From: Siderastrea radians
Taxonomy: Eukaryota > Cnidaria > Anthozoa > Scleractinia > Rhizangiidae
NCBI GenBank assembly: GCA_964017195.1
Contig: OZ024887.1
Location: forward strand, 65,011,630-65,075,629
Length of the DNA stretch: 64,000 bases
Direction: 5' to 3'
The notes below the pieces were generated by a model. It was not told where the DNA came from. It did no database searches and saw only the letters and a program-made list of their open reading frames with translations. The position numbers were made by a program, and so were the translations under genes. Positions 12,552 to 24,000 of the stretch are shown piece by piece; the first letter of the stretch is position 1; the number at the start of each line of letters is the position of its first letter.

Positions 12552-12620
12552 CAGAGGGGGGGGGGGGGGTGTAGGGGCCCCGGGCTTTTCCCTTTTCCCT
12601 TCCCTTTTCCCTTCCCTCAG
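12552..12620. repeat. G-run and (CCCTT)n pyrimidine tract
   Basis: A run of about 15 G is followed by ccccgggc and then repeated cccttttccc units. Assembly errors are likely in such homopolymers. Confidence 0.8.
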
Positions 12621-13734
12621 GTTTCGCACTCGCATCTCGCGCTTCCTAATTCCGCCTCTCTCTTAGCGCCTGTTACGCAGCCAGGGGGCTGACACTTTAT
12701 CCAGGCCATGCATATATATTACTATCATGGAACCAGTTGCAGTTCAACTGACCAAAACAAAGCAATGTTGTTTTTGATTCAACTGAGGCGCTGTCTTATT
12801 GGTTCATCATAATTGAACTGGAAAAAGCTGTCAATGTGTACATTACAACGAAACTAATGTTTCTGGTAATGCTTAGTCATGCCAGGTTACAATTTGTCTT
12901 TAAATAACATGGTTGGCCCGTGGAAATAAAAGATTCTGGCAATTGTACAGGAATACGTTTGACTGAAGAAGGCAAGTTAGTTCGGGCCAGAAAAAAGTAA
13001 GTAAAATAATCGATGGATGTTGCAAACTAAAAACCAGGGAATACCAAGGTTTCATTAGAAAGTTAAAAAAGCAATGCGTGGAAAACTACAACAGCTTTTT
13101 CCATTCCCCCAGATTAGGAAGGGTTTCAGGGCATGCACAGAAAAATATGTTGCAAGAGGAAAAACAAGGAGAGAGGATAAAACTACGAAACTTTATTTTC
13201 GCACCGCCTGTGTCCTTCGTTCTAGCTCCATGCCACTATCTGGACTAGCCGCTGGGACAGGTTTAATAATAGACTGAGCCATCTCACGTACTTTAAATCA
13301 TTTACTTGCAGCTTCTAATAGATCAAATAACGATTTTGTTTCTGTTGCTTACAACAATTTTGAAACTGGCCTCAACCGATATTTTCGTATCAGTAAAGTA
13401 GAAGCCGAGGAATACGGACACCAGAGGCACTTGCAAATAAGTCATGCATATTATCCGGGTGTCTGTATTCCTTGAGCTTTCTGAATTAAGTTATAGACAC
13501 ACGTATTATCGATACAAAGACTAAACCATACAATTTACAAGTACCAAAACAAACTTTAATGTCTGTAACTTCGTGTTCTCTCTGGGAGACATTAAATAGT
13601 AAAATGACGTATAACTTAAGATCAAACTGGAGACCGCCTCGTGCTTGGTCAGCTTGGTCAAATGGTCAAATGTCTCGTACTAAAATTAATGTTCTCTTGT
13701 CAGTTCAAAAGTGCGACATAGGGCACAACATAAT

Positions 13735-14196
13735 TACCGTATTTACTCGATTAAACGCCGCCCTCGAATAAACGCCGCCCTCGATTAAACGCCGCAGATG
13801 GAAGCAAAATTACCAATAAACGCCGCCCTCGAATAAACGCCGCACCCAATCAGAAGAATGCGGCGTTTATTCGAGGATTATAAGAAAAAAAATAACAAGA
13901 ACGGTAAAACTAGGTAATCTACACATGAACGTTGTACATATCACAAGCCAGACAATTATGATTTTATCTCAGCAAAAAAGCGAGACATTGGAACTTTAAA
14001 CATGTTTCTGTTTTACATAGTATTTACGAATGATTTACCGTATTTATTATCAGTGATTTAAGAAATATGATTTTTAAATAAACGCCGCCCTCGAATAAAC
14101 GCCGCCCTCGAATAAAAGCCAACCTTGAATAAACGCCGCATCGGAAACGCTAAAAATTTAATAAACGCCGCGACGTTTAATCGAGTAAATACGGTA
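13735..14196. mobile_element. MITE with TACCGTATTTACTCGATTAA termini
   Basis: Perfect inverted ends of about 25 bases (taccgtatttactcgattaa at left, its complement at 14177-14196) enclose repeated aataaacgccgccctcg motifs in both halves. TA at the edges again fits a Tc1/mariner-type target site. It is non-coding and of the same general type as 62750-63463. Confidence 0.85.
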
Positions 14197-15627
14197 ATCA
14201 ACTTAAAATAGTCATCTATCGTTGCTTTGCGCCGACATTTACAGTTTGCGGTTCAGCAAGACGCATTGAAAAATGTAAATATACTGGATGATATTCACAG
14301 GTAACCTGTGCCCGTAAACGCAAAACGAGATTAACATTAATTTCTTTCGGAGCGTGACACTCTGGACCCCGTCTACTCACGGCCATGGCAAGCCGGCTCG
14401 ATTGTAGCACCACTTGATTTCAGGCATTCGAAATAAATGGCCCTTCCAAAATCAATGAACAACACACAGAGTTTCCAATCAATCAACCTTTTGAATATAC
14501 TATTTTATATAGAATTTATGAGTTAAGATTGGCACGGCGGTAGCACGACGTCTGAAACGGGTCTAGAACATGACCTTTAATTCCATCGGGATAAAAAAGT
14601 GCCTGGGGTATACTCCTTTGTACAATATAGGAATGTGTCTACGCAAGGAGTACCGGCGGTTTTCGAGCCGTTTTGGTCTAAAAATGGGCAGGGATTTGAC
14701 AGACCAGGTCTGAAAATGGGTATGGACTTTAGAGGCGGAGTCTGAAAACGGGTGTTAAGGGGTAATTTACCTATCTTGGTCTGAAATAGGGTCAAGGTTT
14801 GGAGAAGCAGGCTGTGCATCCACCAAAAATTCAGAGGAGAACTCCCGGGAAAAAATCCATAGTAACCAGGTGTCCATATTAAGCGAGTGTCGACCAGGAA
14901 ACGAAGCGGAGTTGCACTGTATAATCGATTTAGTATAACGGAAGTGGATCGTACCAATGTGTCCGGCTTATTCGGGTGATATCCTCACCAAAGCATTTCT
15001 TATTGGAAGAAATTGTTGATTTTGCTTAGACCTGTTTTACTTTTCGCAGGGACTGTGGCCAATGCTGCGACAAATTTTTCGATTCAAGCCTCTCGCTGGT
15101 AGTGTAATTCCTCTCCTGCATGACCTTGTTTTTGTGACGCTGTGACGTACAGTATTATCTCAACCGTTGCAAGACAACACATGACGCGGTGTTAACTTGA
15201 CGTGTAATACTTCTAGTCTCACGTCTTGCACATGCAAACCTGATTTTGTAGTGAGAAACGGCCTGCTGTAACTAGTCTTCTTGACCAGAAGAAACTCGAT
15301 TTTAATTTCCACTGGAGCTGGATTTCGTTTCAATAGACTCGGTAAATAAATAAATAAAATGAGACCTTAACAGGAGGGCTTTTGATTTTGTTTTACCGAT
15401 TTACTGTTACTGGACATGATACATTCCCACAGTGTCAAAAATTTGATCTTACAACTCAAAGTAAGGCGGGCGTAGTTCACTTTGTTTCTGAACTTATCAG
15501 TAAATTAATTTTCAGAGTTTTGCATGAATCGAAAGAAGTACTTCCCATAAGAGAGAAAAAAGGTAAGAAAAAAAAAAACAGGGGAAAAAACAAGGTTCAT
15601 GATTCCGTGTCTTGTTTTTTTAGGTAA
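14197..15627. other. Intergenic stretch with no gene seen
   Basis: The phrase gtctgaaaa(t/c)gggt recurs between about 14670 and 14790 and looks like part of a dispersed coral repeat related in style to 61048-61420. Nothing else could be identified. Confidence 0.5.
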
Positions 15628-16106
15628 TGCGCCGATCAATTCGAAAGTTCAACATCCCCCCCCCCGGGCAACCCCCCGGGCATTTGAACTTTTGAAGATT
15701 GGCTTGTTCAAATTCCCTCCCCTCGGGGCAAAAAAGCCGTTCAAATGCCCCACCAATTAGTACTGAACTACCTCTCCTCAAAGGCAAATTTCATCTTCAA
15801 TCAAACACTTTACACGCCTTTCAGAGAGAGATACGCCGTAATGACACCTTCATACTTCTTTTAAAGACCCTTTTGAAAGAGTTATTTACTAACAAAGGCG
15901 AGATTCTATCTTGTAAATCCATCAAACCCTGCAAAAACAGAAAAAACTCAAGGGCGTATTACGTCAGAACAAGAGATAAATCCGGTTCAAATTCCCCACC
16001 CTTCCAACCCAACGTTCAAATTCCCCCCCTACCCGGGCACGATGAACAGTCAAATGCCCGGGATATGCCCGGGGGGGGATGTTGAAGTTTCGAATTGATC
16101 AGCGCA
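15628..16106. mobile_element. PIF/Harbinger-like MITE
   Basis: The left end (tgcgccgatcaattcgaaag) and the right end, read on the opposite strand (tgcgctgatcaattcgaaac), form inverted repeats that continue into ttcaacatccccccc. The trinucleotide TAA flanks both sides (15625-15627 and 16107-16109), as expected for the 3-bp TWA target duplication of Harbinger elements. There is no transposase; class assignment rests on the target site only. Confidence 0.7.
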
Positions 16107-16901
16107 TAACAACCCTTGTGTAAGTTCAAGATGTTTTGAAAATGAGAAATACTTAGAGCCACCCCTACAAAACCATACATCCTTTGTTTACACTAGCATC
16201 AATCAGATAAAAATTCTATACTCTACTTTAATTCTTAATAGTAAAATCAGTTTTTTTTTTGTTTTCATGTTAGAATGTAATTGATTTTTTGTTATTGAAC
16301 TTTTTTCTGAGTTTTTGTATTATGATTTTTGCAGCCTTTGCATTTTAATTAATTTGAAGGAATATTCGAGTAATTAATTATTTTTTTTGAAGGCAAAGTC
16401 GTTCTTGTTCGTCACAATTACATCTATAATATTACCATAATCTAAATACAACATTCGATTGTGAAATATACGATGAACAGAAAGGAGAAGTACAATGGGA
16501 AGGAAAACATTTTGTATAAAAATAATGCCTCTTTCGACTATTTTTTGGGTTGAGTGATGTTAAAATATTTATGCCATTGGTTAACCACAAGGGCAAATTG
16601 TTAGATTGTTGCATTTAATTACTTTTCTTTTGCAAAACTATCCTCAATATAGATCTTCTGCGTTTTCAAACAAGATGAATTTTATGCCACTGTAGAAGAT
16701 ACTAGAACAGGAGATGAGTTCCCGGTAATTTTACGTGTGACTTGAACAGAAAAGAAAGAAAAAGAAGTCGTTTCCTCTGCTTTGTTCTGATTAAGCAATG
16801 AGCCCGATCTTTTCTTTTAAATTCTATCTCGATAACTCAACAGTTTGTGTGCTACCTTGATTCGAGTTCAATATCGATAGAGATTCAAGTTCAACGCGTA
16901 A

Positions 16902-17626
16902 GGCTGGTTCACACTTGTGACATAAGCATAAGCATAAACATAAGCATAAGCATAAGAAAGCGTAAGTGTGAACCGTAGTGACATAAGCATAAGCATAAGC
17001 ATAAGAAAAAGGAAACTTTTCCTTTTTCTTATGCTTATGCTTATGCTTATGTCGCGTGATCGCAAATGTGAACCGGGACAACATAAGCATAAGCATAAGC
17101 ATAACGAAACAGCAGTATTTGCTGTCAGCAGAAATTCAAGCGAAAACAGTTCCCAATCCTGCTCTGATTTGCTGTTTCAAACGGGCGTCTTCTTCTTTAA
17201 ACACGCTGTATTATAATGAGAAACTGGCTGAGGCCGGCCGTATTAACTACCTGAACTACCTGAAATAAATTTCTCAGTCCACCAGTCGCATTTCAAGCAC
17301 AAGATTGTGATAATCTTCTTGTTGTTTTCTCTTCGTGAAGATTTCTCTTACCCAACAGGACCGCCATCTTTTTTCAGGTTGTTTTTCTTTCCGCCGTTGA
17401 CGATTACGGCGCAGCAACATCAAAAGGAGCGCTTCTTCGTTTTCTTCTTCGTCCACCATTTTGAAATTACAACTCGTCTCATTCCCCCAGGATTATAAAT
17501 CTGAAGCCCAATGCGCCTGCGTATGTCGCTTTCTTATGCTTATGGTGCTTATGTCATAAGTGTGAACATTCTTATGCTTATGCTTATGTTTATGCTTATG
17601 CTTATGTCACAAGTGTGAACCAGCCT
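16902..17626. mobile_element. Palindromic CATAAG-rich inverted-repeat element
   Basis: The termini ggctggttcacacttgtgac (left) and its complement (right, ending 17626) continue into arrays of cataag. The inverted match runs about 55 bases, including a shared variant unit cataaac. A further hairpin lies inside at 16978-17054 (tgacataagc ... gcttatgtcg), and gtgtgaacc occurs five times. The right edge is only about 70 bases from the presumed ANKRD55 promoter. Confidence 0.8.
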
Positions 17627-18046
17627 GTAGTATTCATGGCATCACTTCTGAGGAAAAGCAGGTGTTCTCCTCGTTTCACAATACCTATTGTTTTCAGACC
17701 AATCAGAAACGAGCAGTTGAGTTAGCGCGACCAAACAGTTCAGCGCTCGTTCATTTTGCATCTCCTTCCAATTACTAGTGCGATAAATGTGATGAGCTTT
17801 ACGTAATCTTCACTCATTAAGCTTCATTTTGGCATTGTCTTTCCTGTTCTCATTGTTCGGATGTTTCTAGCCAGCTCGCGGTTCATGTTCGGTTCGCTGG
17901 TTTGAAGCCTTTTGCCGACAGTCGTTGCATGGCGGACTCCCACGAGGATTCGTTGGTGGTTCTAGTTTGTGTGCTCAGTTCTGCAGTGATTAGCGATGTC
18001 GGTTGAACAGCGAGGACAGCATTGAGATCATCAATTGCCATTAAAG
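17627..18046 (+). promoter_or_regulatory. Presumed promoter and 5' UTR of the ANKRD55-like gene
   Basis: A CCAAT box (ccaatcag, 17699-17706) is the only core motif seen, and no TATA box is obvious. In the frame of the main start, TGA occurs about ten codons upstream, which supports ATG 18047 as the first in-frame start. Three upstream ATGs open short frames: 17885-17905, 17929-18006 and 17996-18025. The transcription start is not known. Confidence 0.4.
17929..18006 (+). promoter_or_regulatory. Upstream open reading frame in the ANKRD55-like leader
   Basis: The ATG lies in ttgcATGGCG, with G at +4 but T at -3, and starts a 25-codon frame ending in TGA 41 bases before the main ATG, in a different frame. 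If the leader includes it, the uORF would be expected to damp translation. Whether it is in the transcript is not known. Confidence 0.3.
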
Positions 18047-21000
18047 ATGTCGAATCCATCGTTTGGAGGTCCAAGGGACCGACCTAGTAAGTCTTGAACT
18101 GTTCTTTCTCGCAATTTTCCCCGGTCGATTTCCCAAATCTCTGTTGTGTTGCCCGAGTGATTCAACAGCGGATGTTTAGCGCTGTCTTGGCAATTCAAGT
18201 TTATAGAGTTTGACATAGTAATTCTGTATATGCTCGGTATATTTACTTTGCATTTCGTCTCATAAAAGTGAGCTTGTTGTACTATGTAGTGCATAATATG
18301 TGTTGGTTGTTAAGCAAAACGACAAGCGATTTAATCACCGAAGTGAAAAGAACAATTAATACTTCGACATAATCCGCCGCGAACGATTTGGTAGCGATAG
18401 AGTTACTCCATAAAAACCTTTTATAATCAAAACACGTACTGGTTAAACCACTTGCTGGAACTAATTTTTATCTAACTTCGTATTTCTGTTCGCTGGAAAT
18501 TAATCTTTTGCGTGAAGTTCTTTGTTTTGCAAATTCGATTTTCCGGATCAAAGCATAAGAGGATTTGCTTGAAAGTTGCGGTGAAGGTCGTGTTTGCTCG
18601 AGGGCATCAACATAACGTTTCTTGGGGCTGTACTCAAATGAATTTTCTTCTTCACAGGGTTACTGAACACATAGTGCCGTTTATTTGAGAAAACTATCAA
18701 GTTACATTTCTTTTTGTTTTCTCCAAATTTAAGACACACGATGGAGCTTTATGTTATTACTAATACTGCATATATTAATTAGTAAAGCTGCAAACTTGAA
18801 CTTCTGTTTTAGTTTAGTCAGTTACACAGTTGTTTTCATTTCATATCTAAACCGAGTGGTCATCAAGTGAAGTATTTTGCCCTTAGCAACGAGAGATTTT
18901 AGAGCTGCAAACAGCTTTGGTCGAACTAAACACCATCTTCTCGTGATGAAACTTGATAAATATGGTTTCTCTGTTTATAAATTAAGCACAGAATCATGCA
19001 TACACTTTGTAAAAAACAGCATGGCAGGTGTTATTGATGGAAACCTTTCATAAGTTATCAATACAGCATATTTATGAGAATCAAAGTACAAGTCAGATTT
19101 AATGTAAAAAGTCCGTAACCCATAAATGAAATTGTTCGAAAATGTGGGCTTTACACTGGTAGTACTGACATGTTCTCTTAGGGCCGACTTAGATGGTTCG
19201 ATTTTTGCTTACGACTGTCATATGCGGCTTTTGTAGCGAGCTCTGTTTGTGTCAGGCAAAGTTCTTAAACAACTCATGATTCTAACATTTTGATTGTGGG
19301 TGCGACTGTCGTAGGGTTTCAAAACATGTTTCAAAATCTGATGACATTTTTTGTGTTGTGTGCATCTGTCGTGAGGATGTTGTATGTCTGATTTAGATGA
19401 CACCATTCATGTTGCAGACATGATGTGAGGAAGTCGCATACAACAGTTGTAAGCAAAAATCGTACCATTATAATGTGGCTTGCAGGTACATACATTGTAC
19501 CCACAATGGGAGATACAGACCAGATCAGTTACTTACACAGTGATTTGTGGTGAAAGTTATAGGCATGAGTACCATTGCACAGACAATGAAAGTAGTTGCA
19601 GAGAAATAGTGACAACAAATTTTAATAATTTGTAATAATATTGGAATTTGTAAAAATTCAACTCATTTTGTGATAAATACAATTGAGTTGAATTACGACA
19701 AAGTGCGAGCTCGTTGCATTGCCTTGCTTAAGCGGCCAAACATGTGATTTTCACCTTGTGTGTGTCTGGATGCCAAGAAAACAGAACTACATGTACATTT
19801 TGTTTGACAAAGCCACCTCCTACATACACACATAATCAAACTTCATGGATCTTTTTGCAAAAGAGAACAGGCCCAAAGTTGGCTCAGTGTAACCTGTCTG
19901 TTGAACTCCTAATTAAGCTAACATGAGGCAAGTGAAGTTTATGCAAATCCTATCACATATATTTGAATGCTATTTATTTATTGTCATGCCGATGAAAGTT
20001 TAATGGACTCTAAATGAAGGAGTCGACCTGTGGGCATTCATATGGATGCAATCTCTTTTGCACCTGTTGTTTTTGCCCATTTTACCACATGTACACCTCC
20101 GTACATAATTTATATAGTACCTACCCTGAGGGCTGAATAATCTAGGACTATTAGTAATAATTACTAACGAGTTGAATTTTTACGGCAAAAAATTATTTTT
20201 GAAACATGCAAAACCTTATGGTCAAAACCAGTAAATAGTAGAGGGGTTTCATGCAAAAAGGCTGTAAAGATTATTAGATCTGTTCTGTTCTTGCTGCTGT
20301 TTGCACACGCTGTGGATTTCAACTGAAAGCATTGTCTAGAGTAATTTCCAAACCAGAAAGCTAATTATAAGGATTTTAGTTTGAGGAGACAGCTGGTACA
20401 ATAATACTGGGCATTGCTACTGTGTGATTGTTCTTTTGTTTGCCTCCAGGGGGAAAATTAAAGCAATCAGGTATTTAGATAAACCACAATGCATTGAGAA
20501 ACAAAGCAATCTTGGTGTGTTTTCTCGATTTTGTCCTAAAATTGCAAATATATACCACTTTCACATTTAATTGTCTACTTCAATTATATTTTAATGCACG
20601 TTTCCTTGTCATCAATATGTTGCAGTATGTTAATTTGAGAAAAAAAAAGGCAAACGTTTTCATAAACAGCTTGACCAATAACAGTAACAGACAATAAATC
20701 TTCAAATAAAGTTTGAAATGATCAAAGAATGCAGATTTCTTAGACAAAAACTTTGAAATCCAGCTTGCCCTTTGGGCAAGCAACTCTTCTAAAACTTGCT
20801 TGCTTTAGACAATTTTCCACTTCCCCAGCTTTTTTTTATATTCTCAATTAACTCACTAACAATTTGCAAACTTTTTAAGAAAAGACAAGTGAAGTCATGC
20901 ATTATTCTTGTTGTTTGATGTGTCATCATTGAGCTCCCTCTTTTGAATGTTTGATATTGTGTGGTTCCAGAGAATATCCATACCCAACGCCCCCATGCAC

Positions 21001-24000
21001 GGTTATTGGAAATTGAAAATTGTGAAGCTAAACTGGAATATCCTGGGGGTTGGGGTGGAGTGGGAGTCATTCAGACTAAGAAACCATCTGTGCCAGGGGT
21101 ACGGAGATTTTCTGGGATACTTCTTTGCCCAGGTACTCAGGTACTTGCCTGTTAGGCAAGTGTTTGCCCAACTGCAAAATCCACTGGTCCTGTAGCTAGG
21201 TGAACAGGAGGCAGGATGGCCGAGTACCGGTAGTTTAGGGTGCTGGATTTCAACTCAGTCACCTCAGGTTCAAATCCCGCTTGAGAGTTCAACCCCTCGG
21301 CCATGCTTGTACATAGCCAACTGGTCTGCCTCTGGTCAGTTGGGATTCTTACTTGTTATTTCTTTCAAAATTTTTCTTTTTTATTTACAAATGGTCCCAC
21401 AAGCCTATGGCTTTAAACTCATACTGTGTATAAATAAAGGGTTTTTAGTTTAAGGGACATGTGTGATGATTGTGGTTTGTTGTGATTGTGCATTTTGAGC
21501 AGATTGAAATGGTCTGTTTGCATGGTTTGATTTTCCATGAAGCCACTGTTTTAGAGCTTTAAAATTTTGTTTTTCTACAGGAGGTTCCATCTGTGAGCCA
21601 CTGATGCAGACGACAACAGCAGGAAGAGTGATGTTAATTCATCAGCTGGTGTTAAAGGATGATTTACAGGAACTGAAGAAGGAGATTGCCAAGGATATGG
21701 GTTAGATTATTTTTAAAACCCTTTAAGCCCCAATGTTAATGGGCAATTCCAGAAAATATCCATACCACACCACGGACGGCTTCAACATTCTGACACCCCC
21801 CTGCCTTCGGGAATTTCCAAAATGCGTTATCCCCCCATGCCCTCGGATTTCCATGATTGTAAACCCCCCGTCCCGTTCGGATTTTCCATTTTTTTGTCAA
21901 ACCCTTCGGAATTACCTGCAGGGTTCGCTAATATGCCCAATTTGGCTTATTTTATTTACGGAAAATTATTTCAAATGACTGTACTTCTGTTCAGTACAGC
22001 TGGTTATAGAGGGAGTCATTATGACTCCGGACATTCTGGAATGAAAATTTAAAAAAAATTAAAAGTTTTCTCCTCACCGCTGTTCAACAGGTGCAACCTA
22101 CATGAACTTTACATTGCCCCAAACTGGTACAGAACATTCTGACACCCCCCTGCCTTCGGGAATTTCCAAAATGCGTTATCCCCCCATGCCCTCGGATTTC
22201 CATGATTGTAAACCCCCCGTCCCGTTCGGATTTTCCATTTTTTTGTCAAACCCTTCGGAATTACCTGCAGGGTTCGCTAATATGCCCAATTTGGCTTATT
22301 TTATTTACGGAAAATTATTTCAAATGACTGTACTTCTGTTCAGTACAGCTGGTTATAGAGGGAGTCATTATGACTCCGGACATTCTGGAATGAAAATTTA
22401 AAAAAAATTAAAAGTTTTCTCCTCACCGCTGTTCAACAGGTGCAACCTACATGAACTTTACATTGCCCCAAACTGGTACAGAACATTAAAATAAGAATAT
22501 CGTGTGATGTACGTGTGTACACTCGGAAGATATTATGATTGAGTGTATTTTCGTTTCCGCCATCTTGAATTTGAGCCATCGGGGCCAGCAGTTGCTCCCA
22601 ATCCCACGATCGCGCAAAGTGCAAAATCCAACAGGTGTCCTTAGAAACGAGGGACTGGCGCGAGTTTTTGCTGTTCATGCGACGGGAGTACAAGAAATGT
22701 ACAAGCGGTAAGAAACATAGATTTTTCATATTTTTTTTAATCTGATAAGAAATTCATCAACGTTAAGGCCTCTGGAGCTTGATGTACAACCCACGTTTTG
22801 TCGGTTTTCTTCTGCAAATGAACACAAACACATGTCTGATCGATCGATGCTTGTCTTGAATCCTGCTTCCGTGATAATCAGCAGTGTCGTCAGCTTGCGC
22901 TTTATTTGCGAACTGATTTTAAAAGTCCATAAAATTAGCGTTTTCTAGGAAATTATACACTCTTGTCTGTTTCCTGTGGAAATCCCAGATCTAAAACTCC
23001 CCCATGCCTTCGGAATTCCAATCGTAAGTATCCCCCCATGCCTTCGGATTTCTAGTTCAAAGAGCCCCCCCTTGCCCTCAGAATTCCGAAAAGCCGTCCG
23101 TGGTATGGTATGGATATTTTCTGGAATCGCCCAATATGCATATTCTCCTTAGGGTTCTCCATGATACATTTCTCATGGTACTAGTTAAGAGAATATGCAC
23201 AACCATCAAGACATTTCATGTTTGGTGATCATTTCCTTTATTCTCATAACCTGTATGTTTGATCAAGTAGTGACATTGTAAGGAGAAATTAGATGCTTGT
23301 CGCTATTGGGGCTTAAAGGGTCAATCTCATCTAGTACAGCTAGGGCTTCTGCCGTCACAAGATAGATGCATTTGCACAGCACATTTACTTGGCCACAGAT
23401 TGCATCTGATCGCTTATGCATAACTTAATTGCTGAGCAATGCACATTTTTGAAACAATCACACAATTTGGACAAACCAAAGATCCACAATCTCTCTTGGA
23501 ATTAGCCGTTTCATTTTAGAATGGTAGAATTTTCTCAGTCAGGGAGCAGGGGAAAAATCATGGAACAAGCACTTATGTCCAGGATTGAACTCTGCAACGA
23601 ATTTTACGATTTTTCGCATCAGTTCCAAATTTTACAATTTTTTGTAATGTTACAAGTTTTCGTTCTAAAGAAGCGAGATTAACAAATTTTACGTTTTTTT
23701 GCCATTTTTCACTTCAGACAAACAAGATTTACAAAATTTGCAAAATTTCGCAGCCTCAACGATTTTTTGCACCGTTTAATGATTTTTTGTCAACAGACCC
23801 TAGGCGGCTAACAGATTTTACAAAATTTGCAAAATTTCGCAGCCTCAACAATTTTTTGCACTGCATTGTGATTTTTTTCAGTCTTTTGTCTTGCTAATTG
23901 CCTGACAGACGGTGTAAAGCATGAATCTATGAATATCCCTCGTTCTAAATGCTCCTAACGCGGTTCATGACATGAATCTATGAAATATTCCTCTTCCCAA

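Larger units (their letters stand above)
9541..13734. other. Intergenic region without a supported gene
   Basis: Open frames here are short and unrecognisable, including one of 135 codons at 10161-10568. The region carries low-complexity tracts, listed separately, and one minus-strand stretch (11513-11736) with coding-like composition but no recognisable domain. Confidence 0.6.
21719..23320. mobile_element. CCCTTTAAGCCCCAAT MITE interrupted by another element
   Basis: The ends are ccctttaagccccaat (left) and attggggcttaaaggg (right). Without the insert at 21741-23132 the element is about 210 bases and aligns along its length with the copy at 42849-43054, which is in the opposite orientation. 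It begins 18 bases after the exon 2 donor. The TTAA flanks seen in other copies suggest a piggyBac-like MITE. Confidence 0.75.

Noticed and set aside
16824..17102. Low-complexity open frames with HKHKHK or LMLMLM strings
   Set aside because: They are direct translations of the cataag array in both orientations.
20764..21175. Inverted cttgcc...ggcaag words flanking 20.8-21.2 kb as a further transposon
   Set aside because: The match is short and imperfect and no target duplication could be defined.
21214..21285. tRNA gene
   Set aside because: A and B boxes are present, but no closed acceptor stem forms and a SINE-like body follows.
22102..22401. 99-codon open frame repeated in the 349-bp tandem units
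   Set aside because: It lies in a transposon with C-rich repeats and has no recognisable protein signature; its duplication is explained by the tandem repeat.
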